From NCBI GenBank assembly GCA_027294925.1, contig JAPULM010000416.1, positions 1-12,283 of the forward strand: DNA of 12,283 nt, read 5' to 3'. Source of the DNA: a bacterium. Its GTDB lineage: Bacteria; Tectomicrobia; Entotheonellia; Entotheonellales; Entotheonellaceae. The position numbers and the translations under genes were made by a program. Position 1 is the stretch's first letter. Each line of letters opens with the position of its first letter. Shown piece by piece: positions 1-6,410 of the stretch. Below the pieces are notes generated by a model. It did not search any database and was not told the origin of the DNA. It worked only from the letters and a program-made list of their open reading frames with translations.

Positions 1-165
1 GTTTTTCCGCAAGAAATTAGTGTACCACCACGCGAGTGGGGCGAGCGCTCGTTCAACCTGCAGCGCTGGACTGAAATGCCGCGTGGCGGCCATTTCGCAG
101 CGTTGGAAGAACCCGCCTTGCTGGTTGACGATATACGCGCCTTCTTCCGCCCGCTTCGAGCTTAA
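1..165 (+). CDS. Epoxide hydrolase, microsomal type (C-terminal fragment)
   Basis: The window opens inside a reading frame that gives 54 residues before TAA at 163-165; the start lies off the left edge. The visible part has PPREWGER, then RWTEMPRGGHFAALEEP, then DDIRAFFR. This is the usual end of alpha/beta-hydrolase-fold epoxide hydrolases of the microsomal/juvenile-hormone type. The His in GGHFAA (residue 31 of the fragment) should be the catalytic triad histidine; the nucleophile Asp would lie upstream. Such enzymes open epoxides to vicinal diols with water. It points the same way as the Rieske oxygenase that follows, 97 bases away, and oxygenase-derived arene or alkene epoxides would be natural substrates, but that link is inference. 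A related haloalkane dehalogenase-like or other alpha/beta hydrolase cannot be excluded from the tail alone. Confidence 0.8.
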   Translation, partial: VFPQEISVPPREWGERSFNLQRWTEMPRGGHFAALEEPALLVDDIRAFFRPLRA

Positions 166-213
166 CCGCTGCCCCAACACATGATATGTATCTAGATGGG
201 CGTACACGCTATT

Positions 214-236
214 GGGACAGATTTAAATCTGTCCCC
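214..236. promoter_or_regulatory. Perfect 22-bp palindrome upstream of Rieske oxygenase gene
   Basis: GGGACAGATTT is followed directly by its exact reverse complement AAATCTGTCCC (214-235), with one extra C at 236. It ends 26 bases before the ATG of the Rieske alpha gene and 16 bases before its Shine-Dalgarno sequence. Such symmetry fits a dimeric repressor or activator site. It could equally be a dispersed repeat: GGGACAGATTTA-type sequences are, as I remember, common as small repeats in many proteobacterial genomes. A near copy of one half occurs at 3462-3481. Confidence 0.6.
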
Positions 237-262
237 GTCCGAAATTTTCGTAGGAGCAACTT

Positions 263-1579
263 ATGGCAACGAACGGACAACGGCGCTCTATGAAAGAGCT
301 CGTCGACCTCAAACAGGGCGTGGTGAGCCGGGAAATTTTCGTCGACCATGCTATCTATCAGCAAGAGCAAGAACAGGTTTTCGCCCGCGTCTGGTTGTTC
401 GTCGGGCATGAGAGCCAAATCCCCAAGCCGGGCGATTATTTCACCTCACGCATGGGCGAAGAGTCGGTCATTCTAACGCGCGACAAAGCCCAGCAAATCC
501 ACGTCTTTCTCAACACTTGTCGGCATCGCGGCATGAAGGTATGCCGTTATGATGAAGGCAACACCAGCCTGTTTACCTGCCCCTATCATGGCTGGAGCTT
601 TGCCACCGACGGACGGCTGGTGGGCGTACCACATCGCGAATGCTATCGAGGCCAATTGGATACCGAGCAGTGGGGGTTGATCGAGGTGGCGCAAATGATC
701 AACTACCACGGTTCCATCTGGGCCACCTGGGACCCGCAAGCCCCACCCTTTCACGCTTATATGGGCGACATGATATTCTATCTCGACGAGGCCCTCAATT
801 ATAGAGATGGACGCCCAGGTGGCGCCGAGATACTTGGCGGGATACAGAAATGGTACATGCCAAGCAATTGGAAATTTGCCGCCGAAAATTTTCAAGGTGA
901 TGGCTATCACAACATTAGCCACCGGTCGGTCGATCTCACCGGCATTGGCCCAAGTGGCAAGGAGCGACGCGACAATGAATACCTTCGTACACGCCGCATC
1001 AATGTCTCCTTCCCCGGCGGGCATGGCGCTCATCCCTCGCTGCAGCTTGAGGACGAGCCCTATGTTCCGACCTTTCAGCATAACCCGATAGTAGAAGCGT
1101 ATTTCAAACATGCCTATGAAGAGCGCCAACGCCGTCTTGGCGAACGAGCACGTCTGAGGGGACATACGGCAACCATCTTTCCCAATATGTCGATGCTGTC
1201 GCGCCAGCCGCGCTCAATTGCCGTCTGGCATCCCAACAGCGCTACGCAAACCGAAGCCTGGCGCTGGTACCTGGTCGATCGCGATGCGCCGCAGGAAGTC
1301 AAAGACGCACTACGGCATTACTATATGCGCTACTCCGGGCCGGGTGGGATGACCGAACAAGACGATATGGAAAACTGGAATTACGCATCCGCCGCCAGCC
1401 TTGGCACCATTGCGCGGCGCCATCCCTACAATTACCAGATGGCAATGGGGCGTGAGAATCCGAACGATGTCATTGCGGGCATCACCACAGATGGCTACAA
1501 CGAAAACAATCAACGGGGGATGTATCGGCGCTGGGCCGAGCTAATGGACGCGAAAAGCTGGGCGGAGTTGCCGCTTTAA
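263..1579 (+). CDS. Rieske aromatic ring-hydroxylating oxygenase, alpha subunit (no adjacent beta subunit)
   Basis: This 438-residue protein has the length and layout of the catalytic alpha subunit of a ring-hydroxylating oxygenase, which adds O2 to an aromatic or similar ring in the cytosol using electrons passed through a ferredoxin and reductase. The Rieske [2Fe-2S] site is CRH at 86-88 and CPYH at 106-109, the normal C-x-H...C-x2-H pattern. The mononuclear iron site lies in ENFQGDGYHNISH: bridging D213, ligands H216 and probably H220; the third ligand is D367 or D368 in EQDDMENW. The two histidines are only three residues apart, whereas four or more is usual. AGGAG at 252-256 sits six bases before the chosen ATG. 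No beta subunit, ferredoxin or reductase follows; the next gene is convergent. It may be alpha-only or may use a partner encoded elsewhere. The substrate cannot be told from sequence alone. Confidence 0.92.
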   Translation: MATNGQRRSMKELVDLKQGVVSREIFVDHAIYQQEQEQVFARVWLFVGHESQIPKPGDYFTSRMGEESVILTRDKAQQIHVFLNTCRHRGMKVCRYDEGNTSLFTCPYHGWSFATDGRLVGVPHRECYRGQLDTEQWGLIEVAQMINYHGSIWATWDPQAPPFHAYMGDMIFYLDEALNYRDGRPGGAEILGGIQKWYMPSNWKFAAENFQGDGYHNISHRSVDLTGIGPSGKERRDNEYLRTRRINVSFPGGHGAHPSLQLEDEPYVPTFQHNPIVEAYFKHAYEERQRRLGERARLRGHTATIFPNMSMLSRQPRSIAVWHPNSATQTEAWRWYLVDRDAPQEVKDALRHYYMRYSGPGGMTEQDDMENWNYASAASLGTIARRHPYNYQMAMGRENPNDVIAGITTDGYNENNQRGMYRRWAELMDAKSWAELPL

Positions 1580-1608
1580 GTATCCATCTGAACGTTTTTG
1601 GGTAGACG

Positions 1609-1633
1609 TGCCACGCCGGCATTTTGCCTGGCA
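1609..1633. terminator. Possible bidirectional hairpin between convergent oxygenase genes
   Basis: TGCCA (1609-1613) pairs with TGGCA (1629-1633), and GGCA (1618-1621) with TGCC (1625-1628) around a TTT loop; four bases (1614-1617) bulge out on one side. It is the only clear hairpin in the 73-base gap between the stop codons of the two convergent oxygenase transcripts, so it could help end both. There is no clean T-run on either side, so this is weak support for an intrinsic terminator. Confidence 0.35.
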
Positions 1634-1652
1634 GCGCGGATGGCTCGCGAAT

Positions 1653-2153
1653 CTACAGAATAATGCTGACTTTGCCGTGCGGCCGTAGGACTTCCAAATC
1701 CAGAATGGCTTTACGCTGGCGGATTTTCAAGCCCCCATCCTGATGCACCAGGGTGTGTTCGTAGCGGCCGACATAGGTGTCAACCAATTCATAGCGCATG
1801 CGATAAATGGCAAAATTGGCCGTAATCCGGATGGTATCACCTTCGGCGCCGAGAATGCGCACATTGGTGATCAGACGGCGGGTGCGAGAAGGTGGGTTTT
1901 CCGCCCAGGCGTGTTTACCGGTCAGTTGCCGAACCCGACTGCGCAAACGCAGCGCGTTATCGGCAATAAGAAACAACGTCGTTTGCGGATCACCATCGGG
2001 TATGTCGGTGGACGGCACCTCATACGTAATGTCATCCGTCAACAGCGTCAGCCACTCATCCAAACGCCATTCATCAAGTAGCGCAGCCTCGTAAAAGAGG
2101 AAATCCTCGATTTGCGCCCGGCTCACATGCAGCCCGCTCGGTAGCGTCTCCAT
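1653..2153 (-). CDS. Ring-hydroxylating oxygenase, beta subunit
   Basis: The 166-residue product is the small, NTF2-fold beta subunit of an alpha3-beta3 Rieske oxygenase; it is mainly structural and contributes to assembly. Recognisable parts are an N-terminal IEDFLFYEAALLDEWRLDEW segment, the highly characteristic HAWAENPPSRTRR block in the middle, and the LRPHGKVSIIL ending. The usual length is about 160-190 residues. An in-frame ATG at 2201 would overlap the alpha gene by 37 bases, but the ATG at 2153 is preferred: AGGGAG on the minus strand (complement of 2161-2166) lies seven bases before it, overlapping the alpha stop codon. This arrangement, with 11 bases between alpha stop and beta start, implies translational coupling with the alpha gene just upstream (2165-3445). 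Confidence 0.9.
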   Translation of the reverse strand: METLPSGLHVSRAQIEDFLFYEAALLDEWRLDEWLTLLTDDITYEVPSTDIPDGDPQTTLFLIADNALRLRSRVRQLTGKHAWAENPPSRTRRLITNVRILGAEGDTIRITANFAIYRMRYELVDTYVGRYEHTLVHQDGGLKIRQRKAILDLEVLRPHGKVSIIL

Positions 2154-2164
2154 CACCTCACTCC

Positions 2165-3445
2165 CTACGCGGCGGGATGCTGCATCATGAGCCTGTGCCA
2201 TTTGCGCCAGAAGGCACGCATTTGCAGTTCATCGTTGAGCAGCGCTTCATCACGATTCATCCCTTTTGAGATATCCGACCACGCCACTTCGCGATTGGCG
2301 AAGCCGCGCTGACACGATTCAAGCGCCTCCACGTCGTCCGGCGTCGCAAAACCGCCTGGCCCAAGGAAGGTGAGAAAGCTATCCAGGCGCAAGGCGCGAT
2401 TGTCGGCACTTTCATCTTGCGGGGCTAAGGCCCAGGCATTGATGGCAAGATTATCTGGCGCCACCGGATAAAAGGTGCGGATGGTAATCGCCATGATGTC
2501 GTTAATCATCAGATTGGGGAAAATCAGTAAATTACGGCTGGTCTGGGTAATTTTGTAAGCGCGTTCAGGCCCAAAACGCTTTTCAAAAACTCGATGTAGC
2601 GCTTCGAGTTCAGCCCGTTTCGCCTCCGGGAACTGTGGCGCCCAGCGGGCGATCGGCCGTCCCCAAACCGGCTCGCTTTGAATCGCGGCATGGCCATTAC
2701 CGAGTGCTAGGCCAATACCGGCGCGGCCGGTGCGGCGCGCCGCCAGCGCTTTCGGATCGCCGCCGGTATCGATCAAAAAATCAAAATAGCGTTTATGCGT
2801 AGTGGGGGCGTGATAGCCGTCCATGCTGTTTTCAACCAGCAGCTTCCAATTGGCTCGCATGCTATAAGCCTGCGTACCGCCGATCACCTCCATCCCCACT
2901 TCCGATTGATCACACACCAGGTCAAGATAGTCTTTGGCGTCGGCCAGATAATCAACCAGGCCCTCAATATCAGGATTAAAACTGATAAAAATAAACTCCC
3001 GATAAATCTCCGTTCGGGGCGGCGTGGCGAGCCCCATCGCCTTGCGGTCAAACGCCGGACTGTAGCGCTCTTCCCCCGGTATGCCAATTAGTTCGCCCTG
3101 GTTATTATAGGTCCAGGCATGATAGTAGCACTGAAAGGTCTTGCAATTGCCCCGCTTCTCCAGACAGACAAGCGCGCCACGGTGGGTACAGGTATTCAAC
3201 AATACCCGCACCACAGCGTCTGAACCTCGGGCCAGAATAACGGGCCTACCCACCACATCGCGTGACACGAAATCACCTGGTTGGGGTATTTCGGACTCAT
3301 GCCCGGCATAGAGCCAGGATTGTTCAAACACCCGTTGCTGTTCCAACGCCATAATGTCAGGCTCCGTAAATACCTGACGATTAACTCGGAACAAGCCATC
3401 TTCTCGATTGTCGATAATGAGATTCGCCACCGCAACATCTTGCAT
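2165..3445 (-). CDS. Rieske aromatic ring-hydroxylating oxygenase, alpha subunit
   Basis: This 426-residue protein is the catalytic subunit paired with the beta subunit directly downstream. The Rieske cluster ligands are C86 and H88 (CTHRG) and C106 and H109 (CYYHAW). The non-haem iron site is ENSMDGYHAPTTH with D209, H212 and H217, the normal D-x2-H-x4-H spacing; the third ligand is D370 or D371 in ATPDDVEALESCQ. The CYYHAW and DGYH..TTH signatures resemble the benzoate/p-cumate/PAH branches, but assigning a substrate would be guesswork. On the minus strand AGGAA (complement of 3452-3456) lies six bases before the ATG. A TAAATTTGTCCCC box sits 16 bases upstream of the start. The gene runs in the same direction as the GcvR-like gene, 95 bases upstream. 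No electron-transfer partners are encoded nearby. Confidence 0.92.
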   Translation of the reverse strand: MQDVAVANLIIDNREDGLFRVNRQVFTEPDIMALEQQRVFEQSWLYAGHESEIPQPGDFVSRDVVGRPVILARGSDAVVRVLLNTCTHRGALVCLEKRGNCKTFQCYYHAWTYNNQGELIGIPGEERYSPAFDRKAMGLATPPRTEIYREFIFISFNPDIEGLVDYLADAKDYLDLVCDQSEVGMEVIGGTQAYSMRANWKLLVENSMDGYHAPTTHKRYFDFLIDTGGDPKALAARRTGRAGIGLALGNGHAAIQSEPVWGRPIARWAPQFPEAKRAELEALHRVFEKRFGPERAYKITQTSRNLLIFPNLMINDIMAITIRTFYPVAPDNLAINAWALAPQDESADNRALRLDSFLTFLGPGGFATPDDVEALESCQRGFANREVAWSDISKGMNRDEALLNDELQMRAFWRKWHRLMMQHPAA

Positions 3446-3461
3446 GATAGGTTCCTAAAAA

Positions 3462-3481
3462 GGGGACAAATTTATTTTCCC
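3462..3481 (-). promoter_or_regulatory. TAAATTTGTCCCC box upstream of second Rieske alpha gene
   Basis: On the minus strand this reads GGGAAAATAAATTTGTCCCC, ending 16 bases before the oxygenase ATG. Twelve of the last 13 bases match TAAATCTGTCCCC upstream of the other oxygenase alpha gene (224-236 on the plus strand), in the same orientation relative to the gene. The palindrome is degraded here: only the outer GGG/CCC and scattered inner positions pair. It may be an operator shared by the two oxygenase systems or two copies of a small dispersed repeat. Confidence 0.45.
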
Positions 3482-3540
3482 AAAGCCTACCTGATGGGAC
3501 GAGCGACGGTCAGCAGCAATGTCATTAGACGCTTAAGGGA

Positions 3541-4083
3541 CTATCGAAACGCCTTTTCAGAAGCAACTTCCAGTGTGATATCAACCATCAGGTCATGAGC
3601 GATCTGCTCAAGATTTTCTTGCAACTCGTCTATCCTCACATCAAGTGGAACACGGAGTTGAGCCATGGCTTTAAAGAGAATCTCACCGGACATCGGAGCA
3701 CTATCATAAGTCGTATATAGCTCATCGATGTTGATGTTGCGCCAGGCAAGCGCCTGGGAGATATCGCGGATAATGCCAGGCCGATCAATGCCAACCAGGT
3801 CGAGCTTAAGCCAGCGATATAGCATAGCGGGTTCATCAGCACGGCTCCATTCGATCATCACGCTCAAGCCCTGCAACTCAAGCCCTTGCAACGCTTTGCT
3901 AAGCGCATCGGCATTAGCCTTGGGAACACTAGCGCGCAGGATACCGGCAAATTTCCCTGCCAAACGTGACATCCGGCTCTCCAACCAGTTGCCCCCATGT
4001 GCCGCAATCATTTGTGACAACGACTCAACGAGACCTGGCTTATCTTCGCCGAGCACGGTTAGCACCAGGAATTGTGTCGTCAT
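3541..4083 (-). CDS. Two-ACT-domain protein, GcvR-like (glycine cleavage repressor family)
   Basis: The 180-residue protein has two ACT domains in tandem: residues about 5-80, with LTVLGEDKPGLVESLSQMIA, and about 90-170, with LVGIDRPGIIRDISQAL. This is the layout and length of GcvR. In E. coli GcvR does not bind DNA itself but binds the activator GcvA and, with glycine as signal, sets expression of the glycine cleavage system. ACT domains generally bind amino acids or similar small molecules. No gcvTHP or gcvA gene is near; the neighbours are a Rieske oxygenase (same direction, 95 bases downstream) and an SDR gene. GAGGAG (complement of 4089-4094) supports the ATG at 4083. The leader carries a hairpin (4095-4126) and a promoter-like site with an inverted repeat (4148-4168). 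Its target here is unknown, and a non-glycine ligand is possible. Confidence 0.8.
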   Translation of the reverse strand: MTTQFLVLTVLGEDKPGLVESLSQMIAAHGGNWLESRMSRLAGKFAGILRASVPKANADALSKALQGLELQGLSVMIEWSRADEPAMLYRWLKLDLVGIDRPGIIRDISQALAWRNINIDELYTTYDSAPMSGEILFKAMAQLRVPLDVRIDELQENLEQIAHDLMVDITLEVASEKAFR

Positions 4084-4094
4084 GCTCGCTCCTC

Positions 4095-4126
4095 GTAACT
4101 CGTACCGTACGGCGTACGGCAGTTAC
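4095..4126 (-). promoter_or_regulatory. Hairpin in the leader of the GcvR-like gene
   Basis: GTAACT (4095-4100) pairs with AGTTAC (4121-4126), and inside it CCGTAC (4105-4110) pairs with GTACGG (4114-4119) around GGC. On the minus-strand transcript this structure lies directly 5' of the GAGGAG ribosome-binding site (complement of 4089-4094), without covering it. It could tune translation or be a protein-binding site in DNA. Confidence 0.45.
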
Positions 4127-4147
4127 CCGACCAATGTGGCTGGACGA

Positions 4148-4168
4148 GACATGTTGTTTATACATGTC
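4148..4168 (-). promoter_or_regulatory. Inverted repeat over a promoter-like -10 for the GcvR-like gene
   Basis: GACATGT (4148-4154) and ACATGTC (4162-4168) form a perfect 7-bp inverted repeat around seven bases. The spacer holds, on the minus strand, TATAAA (complement of 4157-4162), a fair -10 element; GCGACA lies 16 bases further upstream as a weak -35. A transcript from here would have a leader of about 65-70 bases before the GcvR-like start and would include the hairpin at 4095-4126. Operator overlap with the -10 would suit repression. Promoter strength is not shown by sequence alone. Confidence 0.4.
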
Positions 4169-4407
4169 ATACCATGTTTGTCGCCGTTCAAGAGCTTTTG
4201 CCCGGCCATATTAGCATATCATGGGCCAATTGACATTTCCATCTACGCGATGGGTATAGCGTCCGAGATAACTCAAGGTCTGCTCAGGTCCGCACCGGCA
4301 AAATGTGTCTCTATATGGCACGACTTCGCCCAAGACCTGGTACACAACGGCGGAAATCCTACCCTGGTTTAGACACGGCGTAAGGCTCGCAATAGCCGAA
4401 GAAACGC
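4169..4407. other. Non-coding stretch with no clear signal
   Basis: This is the middle of the 369-base gap between the GcvR-like gene and the SDR gene. A plus-strand frame crosses it but is only the antisense extension of the GcvR-like gene and looks like no protein family. I see no RNA gene, repeat or convincing promoter here. Confidence 0.5.
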
Positions 4408-4426
4408 CCCCGCCGAACTGGCGGGG
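4408..4426 (-). terminator. Intrinsic-terminator-like hairpin after the SDR gene
   Basis: Read on the minus strand, CCCCGCC, loop AGTTC, GGCGGGG forms a perfect 7-bp stem starting 26 bases after the SDR stop codon. It is followed by GGCGTTTCTT, a modest T-rich tail, so termination of the SDR transcript is likely. The stem is related in sequence to hairpins at 6475-6497 and 9264-9288. Confidence 0.65.
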
Positions 4427-4452
4427 TGATTGCGCTACGCAGTAGTTAGTGA

Positions 4453-5373
4453 CTATCCCTCTGCCTGGCGCACCGCTTCGATAATCTGTTGCACACGCTG
4501 CTCAAAAGGTGGATATTCAATCTCAAATTCGTCTACCAACCGTTTGTTGTCAATCAGGTAATTACCGGAGCTCTCTTTACCGCCTTGTTCATGGTCGAAC
4601 TGGATTTGAGCGTTGGGAATGAGCTTCCGCACCAGGTCAGCCAAATCGCCTAAACTAATTGACGTCCCGCCTGAATTGTAAATATGATAACGTGGCGCGT
4701 CAGCAAGGAGAACCCGGACAAAAACCTCAGCAATATCGTCAACGTGAATTGGCGTCCGCATATAGTCTTGATAAGGAAACGATACCGCATTACCCCGGGC
4801 CGGCTGCGTGATACACTGGACGTGATCGACTGAGCCACGCACCTTGTCAGGGCCCGTCACATTAGCCGGCCGTACACCGGTGATCGACATGCCATATTTA
4901 TCGATAAAATCCTGTGCCTGCCACTCATTAAAAATCTTGTGCACGGCATATTGATTATTCCCATACTTCATGTCGTCTTCGTTCACCAGACGTTCACCGA
5001 AGTGTTTTTGCTGGCCACTAACGGCTAACGAACTAGCGTACACCACGCGCTGCACACCGCACAACCTGGCAGCTTCAAAACAATTATCCATACCCAACAC
5101 GTTCAACTTCATCGCCTGGTGAGGTGCATGCTCACTGCCTAAGAGGTAAGACAAGTTAATGACACGGGAGGGCTTCGTCTCCACCGTAACCCGCATCACA
5201 TCTTCGAACTGGGTCACATCGCCCCGCATCAGCTTGACTTGATTGCCTAAATCATCAAAAGATGCAACGCCGGTATTGATATCCATACACGCCACCTCTT
5301 CCCCTCTAGCGGCGAGCCGCCGGATCACCCGAGTACCGATAAAACCAGTGCCGCCTAGAACCAAAATCGACAT
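4453..5373 (-). CDS. NAD-dependent epimerase/dehydratase (extended SDR)
   Basis: The 306-residue product is an extended short-chain dehydrogenase with a Rossmann fold for NAD(P). It shows GGTGFIG at 7-13, D31 after the second strand (CMDIN), which favours NAD over NADP, the active-site serine region YASS at 112-115, and the catalytic pair Y142/K146 in QYAVHK. GVRPANVTGP and the later DDIAEVFVRVL block are typical of the nucleotide-sugar epimerase/dehydratase family. The real substrate could be a nucleotide sugar or another hydroxy/keto compound. A GTG 15 bases further upstream is in frame, but the ATG at 5373 is chosen because AGGAG (complement of 5380-5384) lies six bases before it. It is probably a single-gene transcript, bounded by a divergent promoter region and a terminator-like hairpin at 4408-4426. 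No sugar genes are adjacent. Confidence 0.85.
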   Translation of the reverse strand: MSILVLGGTGFIGTRVIRRLAARGEEVACMDINTGVASFDDLGNQVKLMRGDVTQFEDVMRVTVETKPSRVINLSYLLGSEHAPHQAMKLNVLGMDNCFEAARLCGVQRVVYASSLAVSGQQKHFGERLVNEDDMKYGNNQYAVHKIFNEWQAQDFIDKYGMSITGVRPANVTGPDKVRGSVDHVQCITQPARGNAVSFPYQDYMRTPIHVDDIAEVFVRVLLADAPRYHIYNSGGTSISLGDLADLVRKLIPNAQIQFDHEQGGKESSGNYLIDNKRLVDEFEIEYPPFEQRVQQIIEAVRQAEG

Positions 5374-5670
5374 CTTCCTCTCCTCCACTTAGGTCAAAAC
5401 CATCATGCCTGATACCATTTAACATCATATAAGCATATTGCACCATTTCTTTCCCAACCTTCAGTCTTTGTCAAGACCTTTTTTACGCCTCTCCCCTAGA
5501 TCCCAACTCACTGGCGTCCTAGAAAAACCCTTTTACCCTTTTGATTGCTTATACTATGCCTGTGTGGCACTGTATAATAAATGAATAGTGTTTCGCTTTT
5601 AACATGGCTGAGGGCAATTTTCGTCTGCAATTAGGGTTGCACCAACCGACATGGCTGAATTCACAAAACC
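5374..5670. promoter_or_regulatory. Divergent intergenic region with plus-strand -10 element
   Basis: These 297 AT-richer bases separate the SDR gene from the phosphopantetheinyl transferase gene and must hold both promoters. For the plus strand, TATAAT at 5573-5578 is a perfect -10; only TATACT at 5550-5555, 17 bases upstream, is available as a poor -35. For the minus strand, TTGACA (complement of 5469-5474) is a perfect -35 hexamer, but the best -10 at proper spacing is weak (AAGAAA). A short in-frame run from ATG 5581 ends at 5634 and is not credible as a gene. No repeat or riboswitch was recognised. Confidence 0.45.
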
Positions 5671-6387
5671 ATGATATTTGCACCTACCTTCGGAAACTTT
5701 CATGCCTGCACGTTTGTAGAGCGCACCTTCCAGGTCAACGCCCTGACCCTGCAGCAGCTCGAGAGACGTTACCCGCTCCCGGACTCACTATGCAAAGCGG
5801 TTCTCAAACGGCAAGTGGAGTTTCTGGCCGGTCGAGTCTGTGCCCAGCAAGCGCTAACCGATTTAATCGGACACCAACCAAGGCCTATTCCTTCCCAACC
5901 TGACCGTTCGCCGGCATGGCCGGCAGGAATTGTCGGGTCACTTACTCACACAACCGGGTACGCCGCAGTGCTGCTTGCCTTAGAGACCCATTATCAGGGC
6001 ATTGGCATTGACTGTGAAGTTACCTTGTCACCTGACAAGCTTAAATTGCAAAAACATCTCTGTGTGACACATGAGCTCGACACGTTACATGAGACGCACA
6101 GCAATTGGCGTCCGGAACGCCTCTTAACGCTCGTTTTTTCGGCTAAAGAAAGCTTGTTTAAGTGTCTATACCGTCAAGTCCGGAAGTTTTTTGGCTTTTC
6201 TGCCGCCCGTCTCCTCAGCCTCGATCAGGAACAAGGAACGTTTGTTATTCAACTTGAGCAAGACCTCACGCCTGGCTTAGGTCGACAGGCCCAATGGAGC
6301 GGCCATTTTGAGTTCCAGGACGATTTGCTGATGACGGTGATTCTGCATCCTGGTACTGCCCACAGCCTCTCCGATGAAAACCCCTAA
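5671..6387 (+). CDS. 4'-phosphopantetheinyl transferase, Sfp/EntD type
   Basis: This 238-residue enzyme moves 4'-phosphopantetheine from coenzyme A to a serine of carrier proteins in polyketide, non-ribosomal peptide or fatty-acid synthases, turning them on. Its motifs are in order: KRQVEFLAGRVCAQQAL (46-62), GIVGSLTH (86-93), GIGIDCE (110-116) with Mg-binding D114 and E116, and FSAKESLFK (156-164) with E160 and K164. Length and motif spacing match the EntD branch. ATG 5671 is the first start after an in-frame stop at 5656-5658; no Shine-Dalgarno is visible before it, so translation may be weak or start unusually. No carrier-protein gene or synthase is in the window, so it probably serves clusters elsewhere. 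Three hairpins follow in the 3' gap (6411-6497). Confidence 0.92.
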   Translation: MIFAPTFGNFHACTFVERTFQVNALTLQQLERRYPLPDSLCKAVLKRQVEFLAGRVCAQQALTDLIGHQPRPIPSQPDRSPAWPAGIVGSLTHTTGYAAVLLALETHYQGIGIDCEVTLSPDKLKLQKHLCVTHELDTLHETHSNWRPERLLTLVFSAKESLFKCLYRQVRKFFGFSAARLLSLDQEQGTFVIQLEQDLTPGLGRQAQWSGHFEFQDDLLMTVILHPGTAHSLSDENP

Positions 6388-6410
6388 GTCCATCAAGATC
6401 TGTCTCGTAC

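Noticed and set aside
196..411. Plus-strand 71-residue frame across the palindrome and into the first oxygenase gene
   Set aside because: It overlaps the well-supported oxygenase start in another frame, begins in the non-coding gap and resembles no family.
473..1165. Minus-strand 230-residue frame opposite the first oxygenase
   Set aside because: Antisense shadow of a gene with clear Rieske and iron-site motifs; no domain, ribosome site or family resemblance of its own.
3728..4372. Plus-strand 214-residue frame opposite the GcvR-like gene and extending into the gap
   Set aside because: Most of it is antisense to a two-ACT protein; composition is rich in Ser, Arg and Cys with no recognisable domain and no ribosome-binding site.
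5469..5474. Minus-strand TTGACA as a definite sigma-70 promoter of the SDR gene
   Set aside because: The -35 is perfect but no acceptable -10 lies 16-18 bases downstream, so it is mentioned only as a possibility.
5581..5634. Seventeen-codon frame as a possible leader peptide before the phosphopantetheinyl transferase gene
   Set aside because: Its ATG lies three bases after the TATAAT element, upstream of where transcription would start, and it has no ribosome-binding site.
5604..5903. Plus-strand 99-residue frame at the start of the phosphopantetheinyl transferase gene
   Set aside because: Out-of-frame overlap with a gene whose catalytic motifs are complete; no family resemblance.
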